From the NCBI GenBank assembly GCA_946902875.1, contig OX336344.1, positions 17,009,791 to 17,073,790 of the forward strand: a stretch of 64,000 bases of DNA, given 5' to 3'. This document shows positions 1 to 10,650 of this stretch, piece after piece; the first letter of the stretch is position 1; every line of letters starts with the position of its first letter. The translations under genes were made by a program, and so were the position numbers. The notes under the pieces were generated by a model. The model was given only the letters and a program-made list of their open reading frames with translations, was not told where the DNA came from and did no database searches. This stretch comes from Nematopogon swammerdamellus. Taxonomy: Eukaryota; Arthropoda; Insecta; Lepidoptera; Adelidae.

Positions 1-1165
1 GACTCATGGAATTTTAACCGCGCCCATATCAATAAAGATGGCGCCACGTACACGGCTAATGTGCCACATTTTAGTCTCCTACTTATCTAATTGCCTAGAA
101 GGGTTCAACAAGGGCGCCAATGCTCCGACATTTCGGGCCCTGTAGCAACACGCGTTTACGCGTTTTACGGGCGGAGACAAAATTCGCTCTTTTCATTGTA
201 TTATGAACTTAGATAACTCGCACTTTCCACTGTATTCTGGACGTAGATAACTGAATTGAAAAAGATTACTCTATTGCACAAAAGAAGTGACAAAAGTCGG
301 ACTTAAAGCCTAAAGGCATTCTCTACCAGTTATGCTTGAGATTGTGGGCTAGGTAGGCGGATAGTGCGAATTAAACGAAAAAGAGTAAAAAAAAATTTAT
401 AATAATATACTTACACATTTACCATACAATTAAATACATTCGCATACTTGTACTATACATATAAACAAATATATGCATACATACATCATGCAGTTTCTAT
501 ACGCACCTTAACACACATGGAGACATTACGAGTTTGAAAACATAGGTTCATTCAAACGGAATTTCTTAAAACACGCAAATTTTCACAGCATTCCAGCTGT
601 AGAAAATTCACACATTCAATCTTTCCGGACGTAAAAATTCATCCGATTGTCAAACACGCAAAGTTTGAAAATGTTTCAAACTTTGCGAGACTTTGTGTTT
701 CAGACTTTGTTTGTTAAAAAGAAATTTAACCCTCCCCACTAAATCTCACACTAACTCTGACCCTCACATAACTTCACACACACACATTATATTTTTGACA
801 TAACACTTAACCGACGTTTTATTCAGCAATTACCATTACAGAATATATTTACCTACCTCAGAAGCTGCGCTTCAGCGACTGAAGCCTACGGAATACGCTA
901 AGAGTGGATGTTGCCGGGTATTGTTTTTATAACGGCTCACTGCACGCGTACTTCCGAATGTTAAAGGACATTTTCTTGCCGGAAATTTGACTTCGTTCGC
1001 AGTAATAGCGTGCACCGATCCAGGGATGGGAAAACAAAATGAACGGACAAATCATTTCTCATAGGTAGATACATCTAGACCGATAGCGCTGGGCTATTTT
1101 GAGGACATAAGTTAAAAAAATTCTAAACTTGCTTATTTCTTGCCTGTGGATACAGTCGTACATAA
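1..1165. other. AT-rich intergenic DNA, no feature seen
   Basis: No coding region, repeat array or RNA gene could be supported here. The sequence is AT-rich with short purine or pyrimidine runs, and open frames are short and without recognisable motifs. Confidence 0.6.
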
Positions 1166-1169
1166 GAAG

Positions 1170-1625
1170 CATAATATTGCGTTTTGTGTCACATCTGTCA
1201 CTTGCATTTTCAGCAATTCGAAGATTTGTGGTTGTTTTTTTTAATTCCATTCAAAACTGGCAAAATTAATCTAAACTTTAAAATAATTATGGTATCATAT
1301 CTAGGATAGCCTGCGGAGTGTGCAAACCCAGTTTGTGTCATCTTCGTCCAGTGCAAACTGACCTATGGTCAGTATGTAAAAACAGTGCTTATAACAAAAT
1401 TAGAATTGACAAAATTGTTATTTCCTATCTCAGATCATATGCCCATTAAATGAATTTGTGCCAAATTAGGGCACGCAATTTTAAGATTTTCAATTATGTT
1501 ATTTTTCCAAGCTACAAAAGCTTCAAAAAAATATTAGAATGATTAGAGTTTACATATTCAATTTCATAAATGCATCAAAAATGTACATTGTAAATTTGTG
1601 TCATTTTCATGCTCGAAATAAATGA
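1170..1625 (-). repeat. Degenerate ~140-bp tandem repeat, minus orientation
   Basis: On the minus strand the motif GATGACACAAA or close variants recurs. The plus-strand forms 'ttgtgtca' lie at about 1184, 1333 and 1596, with a decayed 'ttgtgcca' at about 1455, giving spacings near 149, 121 and 142. The same motif recurs with tighter spacing in plus orientation at 5605-6060, so this looks like an older inverted copy of that array. Sequence between the motifs is poorly conserved. Confidence 0.45.
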
Positions 1626-1654
1626 ATAAAACACAAAAACAGTTGTTGCGGTCA

Positions 1655-1850
1655 AAGCGGACGGACGCGGGCAGGTGGCGGCGGGCGGGGGGCATACGCA
1701 CGCACACACGTTCGTTCGGTACCTACGATTGCTTCTATGCGAAGCGGCGGCCGGTGGCTGGCTGGCGTGCCCCGCGTGCCTCCCTCGCTCGCCTCGCCCG
1801 CCGCGCCGCCCGCGCCCGCGCTCGCACTTCGTGCAAAGAAGTTTGGTATC
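1655..1850 (+). other. GC-rich island 1
   Basis: A sharp GC-rich block in AT-rich DNA, dominated by gcc/gcg runs and ending in 'gctcgcacttcgtgc'. Its 3' half matches the block at 5375-5590 in the same orientation, so it is a dispersed repeat rather than a unique CpG-island promoter. Open frames through it on both strands are a side effect of the base composition. Confidence 0.55.
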
Positions 1851-2073
1851 TCCTATAGAGATAATAAATAATGCAGTGCGAATTTTGTACAAAGCCCGCG
1901 TCTGCAATCTCAATACCTACGAATGTCAATGGTCAATGTGGTCAATATTATTTTAGATTGACGCTTCGATTCGCTTAAAATTTGCATAAGTTCAAACTGA
2001 CCCACCTTTCATGACCCTAACACAATCGTGCTGAACTAATATCCCGTTTTCTGTGAGAACTAGAAACTTCGTC

Positions 2074-3763
2074 ATGAACTTTTGTTTTGGTCATAACTCG
2101 AGAACCACTGGTGCTAGACCCATCGTGTTGGTACTCAAAACTTCAGGTCTCGGTGAGAACTATCCATCTGTCACGTGAACTTTTGTTTTGGTCATAACTC
2201 GAGAACCACTGGTGCTAGACCCATCGTGTTGGTACTCAAACTTCAGGTCTCGGTGAGATCTATCCATCTGTCATGAGAACTTTTGTTTTGGTCATAACTC
2301 GAGAACCACTGGTGCTAGACCCATTGTGTTGGTACTCAAACTTCAAGTCTCGGTGAGATCTATCCATCTATCACGTGAACTTTTGTTTTGGTCATAACTC
2401 GAGAACCACTGGTGCTGGACCCATCGTGTTGGTACTCAAACTTCAAGTCTCGGTGAGATCTATCCATCTCTCACGTGAACTTTTGTTTTGGTCATAACTC
2501 GAGAACCACTGGTGCTAGACCCATCATGTTGCTACTCAAACTTCAGGTCTCGGTGAGATCTATCTATCTGTCACGTGAACTTTTGTTTTGGTCATAACTC
2601 GAGAACCACTGGTGTTAGACCCATCGTGTTGGTACTCAAACTTCAGGTCTCAGTGAGATCTATCCATCTGTCACGTGAACTTTTGTTTTGGTCATAACTC
2701 GAGAACCACTGGTGCTAGACCCATCGTGTTGGTACTCAAACTTCATGTCTCGCTGAGATCTATCCATCTGTCAAGGCACCTTTGTTTTGGTCATAACTCG
2801 AGAACCACTGGTGCTAGACGCATCGTGTTGGTACTCAAACTTCATGTCTCGATGAAATCTATCCATCTGTCACGTGAACTTTTGTTTTGGTCATAACTCG
2901 AGAACCACTGGTGCTAGACCCATCGTGTTGGTACTCAAACTTCAGGTCTCGGTGAGATCTATCCAACTGTCACGTGAACTTTTGTTTTGGTCATAACTCG
3001 AGAACCACTGGTGCTAGACCCATCGTGTTGGTACTCAAACTTCAAGTCTCGGTGAGATCTCTCCATCTGTCAGCTGAACTTTTGTTTTCATCATAACTCG
3101 AGAATCACTGGTGCTAGACACAACGTGTTGGTACTCAAACTTCAGGTCTCGGTGAAATCTATCCATCTGTCACGTGAACTTTTGTTTTGGTCATAACTCG
3201 AGAACCACTGGTGCTAGACCCATCGTGTTTGTACTCACACTTCATGTCTCGCTGAGATCTATCCATCTGTCACGTGAACTTTTGTTTTGGTCATAACTCG
3301 AGAACCACTGGTGCTAGACCCATCGTGTTGGTACTCAAACTTCAAGTCTCGGTGAGATCTATCCATCTGTCACGTGAACTTTTGTTTTGGTCATAACTCG
3401 AGAACCACTGGTGCTAGACCCATCGTGTTGCTACTCAAACTTCAGGTCTCGGTGAGATCTATCCACCTGTCACGTGAACTTTTGTTTTGGTCATAACTCG
3501 AGAACCACTGGTGCTAGACCCATCGTGTTGGTACTCAACTTCAGGTCTCGGTGAGATCTATCCAACTGTCACGTGAACTTTTGTTTTGGTCATAACTCGA
3601 GAACCACTGGTGCTAGACCCATCGTGTTGGTACTCAAACTTCAAGTCTCGGTGAGATCTCTCCATCTGTCAGCTGAACTTTTGTTTTCATCATAACTCTA
3701 GAATCACTGGTGCTAGACACAACGTGTTCGTACTCAAACTTCAGGTGAGATCTATCCATCTGT
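2074..3763 (+). repeat. 100-bp satellite array, forward arm (~17 units)
   Basis: Consecutive units of almost exactly 100 bp, each with 'tcataactcgagaacc', 'actggtgctagaccca' and 'ggtctcggtgagatc'. Units differ by a few substitutions. A diverged variant with 'cagctgaac' and 'atcactggtgctagac' occurs at about 3060-3140 and again at about 3660-3740, which implies a higher-order block of about 600 bp. Translated frames through the array do not match a protein family. Confidence 0.95.
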
Positions 3764-4240
3764 GTGAGTACCAACACGATGGGTCTAGCACCAGTGGTTC
3801 TCGAGTTATGATCAAAACAAAAGTTCACGTGACAGATGGATAGATCTCACCGAGACCTGAAGTTTGAGTAGCAACATGATGGGTCTAGCACCAGTGGTCT
3901 CGAGTTATGACCAAAACAAAAGTTCACGTGACAGATGGATAGATCTCACCGAGACCTGAAGTTTGAGTAGCAACACGATGGGTCTAGCACCAGTGGTTTT
4001 CGAGTTATGACCAAAACAAAAGTTCACGTGACAGATGGATAGATCTCACCGAGACCTGAAGTTTGAGTACCAACACGATGGGTCTAGCACCAGTGGTTCT
4101 CGAGTTATGACCAAAACAAAAGTTCACGTGACAGATGGATAGATCTCACCGAGACATGAAGTTTGAGTACCAACACGATGGGTCTAGCACCAGTGGTTCT
4201 CGAGTTATGACCAAAACAAAGGTTCACGTGACAGATAGAT
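3764..4240 (-). repeat. 100-bp satellite array, inverted arm (~5 units)
   Basis: The same 100-bp unit continues in reverse complement without a spacer. The sequence changes from 'tctatccatctgt' directly into 'gtgagtaccaacacg' at about 3764. About 4.8 inverted units follow, ending at the E sequence. The inverted units are close to consensus, so the flip could let neighbouring units pair as a long hairpin. Confidence 0.95.
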
Positions 4241-4242
4241 AG

Positions 4243-4684
4243 ATTTTAGAAATTATTCGCAATTATCGGATGCATGCAAGCAAATCCGAAAGCAACAGCT
4301 AACAATATATAAATTTTTGAAATGTGCTAATGAAGCCCTTTCATTTGATACCCCAAACTAAAAACATTTTTTTTAGGTCAGGTCATCACTTTATGTCCTC
4401 TAGAGGGCGCCATATCCCATTTTTATGGGACGTCACATAGCCAACCAGCCAACCATAGTCAACCAGCAGACGGTCAAGAGCAAGACGCATCCAACGATAC
4501 CTTCGATTTGTCAAATTATAATAAGTAGGTAGTTTCGAAGTATGAGGGAACAGATGAACATGCATACATACATACATACATACATAGATACATACATACA
4601 TACATACATACATACATACATACATACATACATACCGGTCAAACACATAACCTTCCTTCTCCCTTCGCCGTAGTCGGGTAAAAA
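4243..4684 (+). mobile_element. Dispersed 'E' sequence, copy 1, with (CATA)n
   Basis: Runs from 'ttttagaaattattc' through 'aaatgtgctaat' and a 'gaacagatgaaca' block into (CATA)n at about 4559-4635, and ends 'cgccgtagtcgggtaaaaa'. The same sequence forms both outer edges of the 13.36-19.74 kb palindrome. Here its inner side abuts the 100-bp satellite and no inverted partner is seen at the far end near 2.0 kb. I know similar ends as common in Lepidoptera but cannot assign a superfamily. Confidence 0.75.
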
Positions 4685-4924
4685 TAAGAATCTGTTCGCT
4701 AATATTGCGCGCATACTACACTACGTACAATATAATAAACACACGATCAATTAACTTAAATCAAATAGGAACTTCAGTTAAGTAAATATCCGCTAACATC
4801 GACTCGCAACAACACATTTTTTTACATAGGTTTGCACCTAAAATTAATCAAATAGATACCCAACGAAGTAAATCTACATAATATTATGAAATGGAATTAA
4901 ATAAGAAACTGCTCGAGACAATGC

Positions 4925-5017
4925 ATACACACACCGCGTGGCAGCGCGGCAGCCTGGTGCGCTATTAGAACCACTCGCCCTCCCGCAGCGCCGCACCCCG
5001 CACCTCCGCCAGCCGTC
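4925..5017. other. Short GC-rich block
   Basis: A GC-rich segment ('gcgtggcagcgcggc', 'cccgcagcgccgcac') directly against the left edge of the D repeat. No gene or promoter signal could be tied to it. Confidence 0.35.
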
Positions 5018-5350
5018 CGCCGCTGCATACCTTTATTTTGCGCGCGGAACAATTCAATTTGTATGAGAGCCACATCTTAGCGTAACCGGAACTGAATTTT
5101 ATGTAGCCTATCCTGTGTCCCAAGCTGTGTCCCGTATACTTAGTTAAATGTGCTTGTACAAAGTTTCATCGAATTCGGATAATCGGCTTAAGAGTTATGG
5201 CGGAACATACATACATACATACATACATACAGAAAAGATTTCTCAAAATCGTCAATTTAGCTTTAGTATCATACATAGAGGCTACAAACTCAATATTTCC
5301 TAAAACAAAGTAACTTACTCCATGACCATCCCTTACAGATTTATTATTAG
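5018..5350 (-). mobile_element. Dispersed 'D' repeat, copy 1, with (CATA)n
   Basis: In reverse orientation it reads 'ctgtaagggatggtcatgg', then 'ttgacgatttt', (TATG)n, 'aattcgatgaaac', 'acaggatag' and 'aaaataaaggta'. The same order occurs at 54511-54770 and 55305-55815 in plus orientation. No coding potential. Probably the 3' part of a non-autonomous element. Confidence 0.7.
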
Positions 5351-5374
5351 TAATAATAATAATAATTGATAATT

Positions 5375-5590
5375 GATATGATACCGCACGCACGTCGCAA
5401 CTCGCACTGCGCCACGCAACGCAACGCGCGCCCCGCGTATGGCTGGCTGAACGACCCGCGAGCGCGGCGGGGCGGGGGGGGGGGGGGGAGGCGGCGTGCG
5501 CGTGCCTCGATCGCTCGCTCGCCTCGCCCGCCGCCCCGCGCCGCCCGCGCCCGCGCTATTCCCCGCGCTCGCACTTCATGCGAAGTTAGT
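5375..5590 (+). other. GC-rich island 2 with a run of 15 G
   Basis: This block shares 'ctcgcctcgcccgccg' and 'gctcgcacttc' with the island at 1655-1850. It holds an uninterrupted G run at about 5474-5488 in a purine-rich stretch that could form a G-quadruplex. Long open frames here on both strands arise from composition and are not called as genes. Confidence 0.6.
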
Positions 5591-5604
5591 GTTTTTTTTA
5601 CAAA

Positions 5605-6060
5605 TAATAAAATTCCGTGGATAAAAACGACACAAATTATTAATAGTGTTTTGTTACACCATAATAATCAAAAAGACGTAAACTCTAACAGCCCGTATTT
5701 TCTTTTGTGGCTTTTAGAGGTTGTTGTAATAAAAATATTAAATATCTATAAATGTCGTGGATGAATTCGACACAAAATATTTTGAACAACAGATATCAGT
5801 ACTCTAAAACGCGTAACACCTATTTAACCTTTTCTAATATTCTTTTAGAGCTATTTGCGCGATGTATTAGGTACTGGTTAAATTTAAGGATTTCCGTGGA
5901 CAGAGATGACACAAAATGTGTTTGCACATCGGTTACTACTTCAATATTATCATGAAAGTAAAATTTTCTTTTCTAATTTTCTTTTCGTCCAATACTGATC
6001 TAAAAGACAAATACCTAAATTTCTACGTATGCAAATTCCTAAGATGACACAAACTAATAT
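5605..6060 (+). repeat. ~140-bp tandem repeat with conserved GACACAAA motif
   Basis: GACACAAA occurs at 5629, 5769, 5908 and 6046, spacings of 140, 139 and 138. Three copies are preceded by 'gtgga' a few bases upstream, and a 'cttttagag'-like motif recurs in two units. The sequence between motifs is AT-rich and heavily diverged, so only a short core is conserved. The minus-oriented relatives are at 1170-1625. Confidence 0.6.
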
Positions 6061-6110
6061 ATTAGGTTGGGCAAATGGTTCGGAAACTATATGCGACAAA
6101 TAAACAACTT
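6061..6110. mobile_element. Possible mariner-like terminal fragment
   Basis: The sequence 'tattaggttgggcaaatgg' resembles the TA plus TTAGGTTG start of some mariner terminal repeats. No matching right end lies nearby; a partial reverse match, 'ccatttgcccaac', is at about 12820. No transposase frame is present, so this is a weak call. Confidence 0.25.
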
Positions 6111-6326
6111 TAATATTTTTGAAACCAAAAATCCTAGCGCTACAGGTCTAATCTTACAAAATATGATTTCGATATCGTAGCGTAGAGAATTAGTGCGTTA
6201 AGTGAGAACAGTAAAGTTAAGATTGACTGGAAGAAATCACTCTCATAGTGATTAGTCGATCTTCATGCACTTCGTTATTTCTTCCTATGTGCGTATGTAT
6301 ACGAGCTCGCCAATGTGATATTCGCT

Positions 6327-6395
6327 GACATCACGGATGTTGTAGGTGATGTAGACAACCGTGCGTCAGTTTCCATAAAAAAAAAGTTTTACAAG
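6327..6395 (+). mobile_element. SINE A 3' fragment
   Basis: Carries the SINE A tail: 'ctgacatcacggatg', 'tgtaggtgatgtag', then 'cagtttccat' and an A run. It pairs as an inverted copy with the fragment at 6568-6660. Confidence 0.7.
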
Positions 6396-6567
6396 TTACC
6401 TACTACTTTAAAAGTTACCTACACATTTTTTCTTTCCTCATTAGAGAAATTGTATTATACACTACACAAGTCTACAGCAAGTGGCAACATACAATTATTC
6501 TCACTAAAAGCTTCCTCGAAATCTTTTTGAAAATGGCAATGCTGCGAAATTATTCATACATTTTATT

Positions 6568-6660
6568 TTTTTTTATGGAAACTGACACGGTTGGCTACAT
6601 CACCTTAACATCCGTGATGTCAGCCCGTAACACCAGGTGAACTAGGTGCCATGTCAGTGC
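6568..6660 (-). mobile_element. SINE A 3' fragment, minus
   Basis: The T run, 'atggaaactgacacgg', 'acatccgtgatgtcag' and 'gtgaactaggtgcc' are the reverse complement of the SINE A tail. Confidence 0.7.
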
Positions 6661-7410
6661 TTCCATTTTTTAAATTTATTTATATAGGTACCTACGTATT
6701 GTTCGTCGTATAGATTGATAACTTTAAAACTTCTCATCTCATACAACTAAACGAAGGAAACACAAAAATTGTGCAAAGAACATTGTTTCAATGACGATAT
6801 AAATATATCGTTTGGCTAAAAATAGACATATTTAGTATCAGCTCGTCACACACTTCTCTTGACGAGTGAGCGCTTGTGTGACAAAGTTCTGAAATTATAT
6901 ATTATATCGAATTGTGCACACGACTAGACGTTCCGGCGGTGGCTTCGCTTCGCGGTGGCAGTAATGTCAGGCCTCACGCACTCTATGTACTTGCGCGCGC
7001 TAACTACCTACCGCCCAGCAGGCCGCCGCCGGGGCGGTCTAATTCAGTGGAAATTCGGCAGCCGCGCGAGGCATACCTACACGCTCGCCCACGCTACTGC
7101 GCGCAGCTGCAAAGCAATAATCACTTTACACTCGATCGTTTAGGTACATTTTCGCACGCAGCGATTGGCGACGTGAAACAGTAGGCTATTAAAGCCGAAG
7201 GTATGGAACTTTTTCTATGGAGTGATTTATCTGTTACGAAGTACCTATTAAGTAATCTGTGGTAATGTGCTAGAAAAACACCCATTCAAATTGATTGAGA
7301 ATATAATAGCTCTCGACTCTCGACCTATAAGCGAACATAGAGTCGACGACGATCGCCCCGGTCGGTCACAGGGCCATCTTAGCCTATGCATCCGCGCCAT
7401 CTACCGAAAA
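6661..7410. other. No gene seen; GC-rich patch at 6930-7130
   Basis: Mostly AT-rich, with a GC-rich patch containing 'gccgcgcgaggcata'. Short open frames occur but nothing matches a family and no repeat structure was found. Confidence 0.4.
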
Positions 7411-7414
7411 GAGT

Positions 7415-7520
7415 ATGAAGCATTTTAACTAATCCGTAGATGGCGTGAGTGGCGCTGACCATGACGTGGCGATACGGAACCCTCGGTGCGCGAGTTCGAC
7501 TCGCACTTGGCCGTGTTTTT
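7415..7520 (+). mobile_element. SINE C fragment (tRNA-like B box)
   Basis: Contains 'gcgctgaccatgacgtgg', 'cgatacggaaccctcgg' and 'gcgcgagttcgactcgcac' followed by 'ttggccg' and a T run. 'GAGTTCGACTC' resembles a Pol III B box. Relatives lie at 10248, 16211, 19746, 20830, 32950, 35610 and 49840. I know this motif as widespread in Lepidoptera but cannot name the family. Confidence 0.6.
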
Positions 7521-7854
7521 TTTTTAATTCAGTAGATCCGTCAACAAACAAAATATGCGCTCCAGTACTTACACGTTTATACTTCTATGAAAAGAATAGG
7601 CCACATATTGAAAACATTTTTCAAACTACGTTCCAAAGTTACCTCTTCATTTTGCGGTTTTATTCTTGCAAATTAATATAGACAGCTTTCGCTAGCACAA
7701 CCGCTCGCGTCCGTATAGAGCGCTTACCGTAAAGTTGGGCCAAAGTCGAGAGGACCGCGCAGTGGATCGGCGGGTTTGAGTCGGCGGGGCCGAATCGGCG
7801 GTGGGGAAACGTTTCATCCCCACACCCGTTACGTTAGCACATAACATCTTGGTA

Positions 7855-8202
7855 AACTAGTGAGTAAGTAAGCAACGCTGAGCGCGGTCAGTACTTGGAT
7901 GGGTGACCGCTCGACCGTTGGAGGCTGACTGTGGTCCGGATTCCACGATAAACTGTAGGTCCCTTCCCTTCTTACCTTACTAGGTGGTAGGGTTTATCCC
8001 GACCGGGTTGGTACCACCGCACTGAGCGAAATGTCGGTCGAAACGGCTATGTAAATAGTTCGTGTTTTCCGTCCAGTTCAGTGTAGCCGACATGAAATGA
8101 AGGGAAGCACTGACATGACACCTAGTTCACCCGGTGTTATGGGCGTACATCACGGATGTTGTACGTGATGTAGCCAATCGTGTCAGTTTCCATAAAAAAA
8201 AA
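7855..8202 (+). mobile_element. SINE A, near full length, 5S-like head
   Basis: The head 'agtaagcaacgctgag' plus 'gtcagtacttggatgggtg' at 7866-7910 matches the internal promoter region of 5S rRNA genes. The body follows with 'aggtggtagggtt', 'ggtaccaccgcactg', 'ttttccgtccagttcag', 'ctagttcacccggtg' and 'catcacggatg', and the copy ends 'cagtttccat' with an A run. The tRNA-like A box seen in other copies is missing or mutated at this 5' end. No protein is encoded; such elements depend on a LINE for mobility. Confidence 0.85.
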
Positions 8203-8546
8203 GTGACACGTCAGTGTTTTTCTATCGTCGTGCCAGCTACACTGAAATTGTCGGAAAACATGAACTATTTTTCGCAGCCAACCACACCGAATTACGATTG
8301 ATTTCACACAGACAGGCAGACGTTGCCTTTTATTAATAGTAAAGACTGTACAATATAGCGGAGATGGCAGCGTTGCGCGCACGTACGCCCTTCATATTAT
8401 CTTCAGGAGACAGCAATTGAAATTATTACGAGTTTGAACGCTCTCTCGATTATCAGGCAAAAGGCGCAGGTGCGTCTCGACTTGTCGGCATTAGCATTGC
8501 AAATTGTATTATGCCGTCACAAACACGCTGACTTAATGTTGTTTTT

Positions 8547-8547
<1 letters not shown>

Positions 8548-8585
<38 letters not shown>
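8548..8585 (+). repeat. Poly-C tract, 38 bases
   Basis: An uninterrupted run of 38 C. On the opposite strand it is a G38 run able to form G-quadruplexes. The length is likely to vary between individuals or assemblies. Confidence 0.95.
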
Positions 8586-9092
8586 AGCCGGGCTTGTCTT
8601 TCGGTGTGCTACGCTGCGTCATCTGAGTGGTTTTTGAACACTCCACTTGGGGCTGAGGCGCATTGTAAACGAGCCACACAGGAATCGCTTATTTACCGAA
8701 GAACACATGTCCAAAAAAAAAATTTTTTTTTATTACGGCAACGTATTCCTTGTGCGGAGACGCATCGTTTTGTTTAACCAAAGTGCACAAAATTGTAGTT
8801 ACAAACAAAAATTCACATTTCCAGAAAAAATAATATTTTGACTTATATTTTCAGATAAGTTTGAAAAAAGTTTTTTGTATCTCCTGTGAAGTTTTATTTT
8901 TTATATATATAGTTGTCATGAATGTGTTGTTTGATAAAAAGCTATTCTGTTGGCTGTCTTTACTGTATTAGAAAGAAATATGACGTGAGAAAGAAAGAAA
9001 ATATTAGCTGTCAATATTATTAGATTTTTTGATGGTACATAACTCTAAATTTTAACTAAAATATTGTCTTAATCAACCTGACCTTCGGCGAT
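8586..9092. other. No feature seen
   Basis: AT-rich with A and T runs. Nothing recognisable on either strand. Confidence 0.5.
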
Positions 9093-9143
9093 CTTCATTC
9101 AGTGCGGTGGTACCAATCCGGGCGATTTCTATACTACCAACCT
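9093..9143 (-). mobile_element. SINE A internal scrap
   Basis: 'cattcagtgcggtggtacc' followed by a decayed 'gggcg...ctaccaacc' matches the middle of SINE A in reverse. Confidence 0.5.
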
Positions 9144-9394
9144 TTAAAAAAGTTTTGAAATCCGAAACATGGGACACCTCGTGTTCGTGACAGAAGCGTT
9201 TCCAAAACAATTTATGAACCAAACGTATGTAAAAAAACAGGTTAAAAAAAACCAAGAACCCGACTGTGTAAAATGTTTTTTAAGACATGACACTCGCGCA
9301 ATTAAGACGAATCGAATGACACCCTCAATTCATCCAGCATTTGGGGCCCAAGGTGGAAATAAAGAAACAGACATACAAAAATAGAAACATAGAA

Positions 9395-9455
9395 ACGTAC
9401 ATCCATCCTCCTTTATGCTTCGCGAAGTCGGTTAATTTAATAATACCCGACTACG
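9395..9455 (+). mobile_element. Scrap of E-like terminal sequence
   Basis: 'ctcctttatgcttcgcgaa', 'gtcggttaa' and 'acccgactacg' are close to the terminal block of the E sequence but short and rearranged. Confidence 0.35.
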
Positions 9456-9830
9456 AAAAATCAAAGAAATAACAAAAAAAATACTAATAGAGGCGCGGTC
9501 TCATACAAAATATGTATGACAATATGATTTGTCGAGGTGATATAACGTGCAACGTAAGTGGCAAGACTGTTTGCAAGCTGCGCCAGGATAGCCAATTGTG
9601 CGGCGCTGGCCTCGCGCCAAACCTATTCTATTCGAATCAATTTTCTTAAAATTTCAAAGAATGCATTTGAATAGCGTTTTATGAGCTTAACGAAAATTCG
9701 CAAGCAGCTTAGAATATTTTCATAGTGTTTTATAAAGAATGTCCTCCTTTGGTTCAGTGTTATACCTACTACGTGGTCGTTAGCTGATGCAATTTGAATT
9801 AGAGAACAATTTGATAATGCATTAGGATTT
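9456..9830. other. No feature seen
   Basis: Mixed composition with no recognised repeat or reading frame. Confidence 0.4.
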
Positions 9831-9834
9831 TTAT

Positions 9835-9990
9835 AGTAAGCGCGATATGTGGCGCCGAGCCACCCATAAGGTGTCTAGCGACGCCTATGGACATTCGGTC
9901 GCATGCGGCGGCTGCGAATGTCATGCCGGCCTGACCGGTGCCCATTCACGCCGCTCTTGAAGGACCCGAGACTATACTTGGGGTGAACTA
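9835..9990 (-). pseudogene. Non-LTR retrotransposon ORF2 C-terminal fragment, minus
   Basis: Reading the minus strand gives HPKYSLGSFKSGVNGHRSGR, then HDIRSRRMRPNVHRRR and a TAG stop at about 9877-9875. The pattern of a proline/tyrosine run followed by 'LGSFK..V' is typical of the last residues of Jockey/CR1-like LINE reverse transcriptases, just after the RT core. The homologous piece at 24065-24225 aligns residue for residue and stops at the same place, so this is a repeated LINE 3' end rather than a chance frame. Catalytic domains are absent; the copy is 5'-truncated. Confidence 0.65.
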
Positions 9991-10247
9991 TGTGGGCAGG
10001 GAGAGCGTTTCGGATATCTGTTTGTTACAGTGAAATGTGAGCAATTTCGTTTAGAAATTATGTTTCAAAGTCTCAATAGATCGATAATCTTCTGTAAGGT
10101 GTATACGTTTTCAGTGTCAATTGTTTCGTAGGTACTTAAAATGTAAATGAAATTAAAATCGTTTCAGCAAGAGGCAGTAGTAACATTACATCAAAATCAC
10201 TTCATACCCGCTATAAAATAAAACAAAATAATAACAAAATTAAACAA
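9991..10247. other. AT-rich, no feature seen
   Basis: No repeat or frame identified between the LINE fragment and the SINE C-like element. Confidence 0.4.
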
Positions 10248-10650
10248 ACAATTAAAAAAATCGGTCAAGTGCGAGTTTTACTCGCGCACGGAGAGTTCCC
10301 TAGATCCGCTATATACCGCATACTTGTTAAAAACCATAAGTATTCGTCTATATTATGTCTTCCAATATGCAAAATATAAATACCTGTGACGCCATCTATT
10401 ATTCAGTAGCGTGAATATGTACGAATAGATTCTTAGGACGTTTCTTGTATGGGGACTCCCTTAATTTTTTACTTCTTACTTTTTTAATTATTTGTAGGCA
10501 CATCCGCCATAATAACACATTATGTGAAATTTTCAACCAGCTACCTGTTACGCTTCAAAAGATACAGCTCTAGAACGGACAGACAGACAGACAGACAGGC
10601 AGCGTAGGCTTAGTTATAGGCTTCCGTATGGATACGGAATCCTAAAAACT
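10248..10650 (-). mobile_element. SINE C-like element with (GACA)n
   Basis: In reverse it starts near 'ggattccgtatccatacgg' and passes through a (CTGT)n tract; the far end carries 'actcgcacttgaccg' with the B-box-like segment in mutated form. The order 'cggaagcctataact', (CTGT)n, 'gagctgtatcttttgaa', 'gtaacaggtagctgg' matches the elements at 20830, 32950 and 35610. Confidence 0.6.

Noticed and set aside
2074..4240. CRISPR-like direct repeats
   Set aside because: The whole 100-bp unit is repeated with no unique spacers, and the context is a eukaryotic genome.
5366..5764. 132-codon arginine/proline-rich frame
   Set aside because: Runs through a GC-rich island with frames open on both strands; no motif.
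6061..6110. A complete mariner element
   Set aside because: No right terminal repeat or transposase frame within a plausible distance.
7866..7910. A genuine 5S rRNA gene
   Set aside because: Only the internal promoter region matches; the 5' and 3' thirds of 5S rRNA are absent and the match recurs inside SINE A copies.
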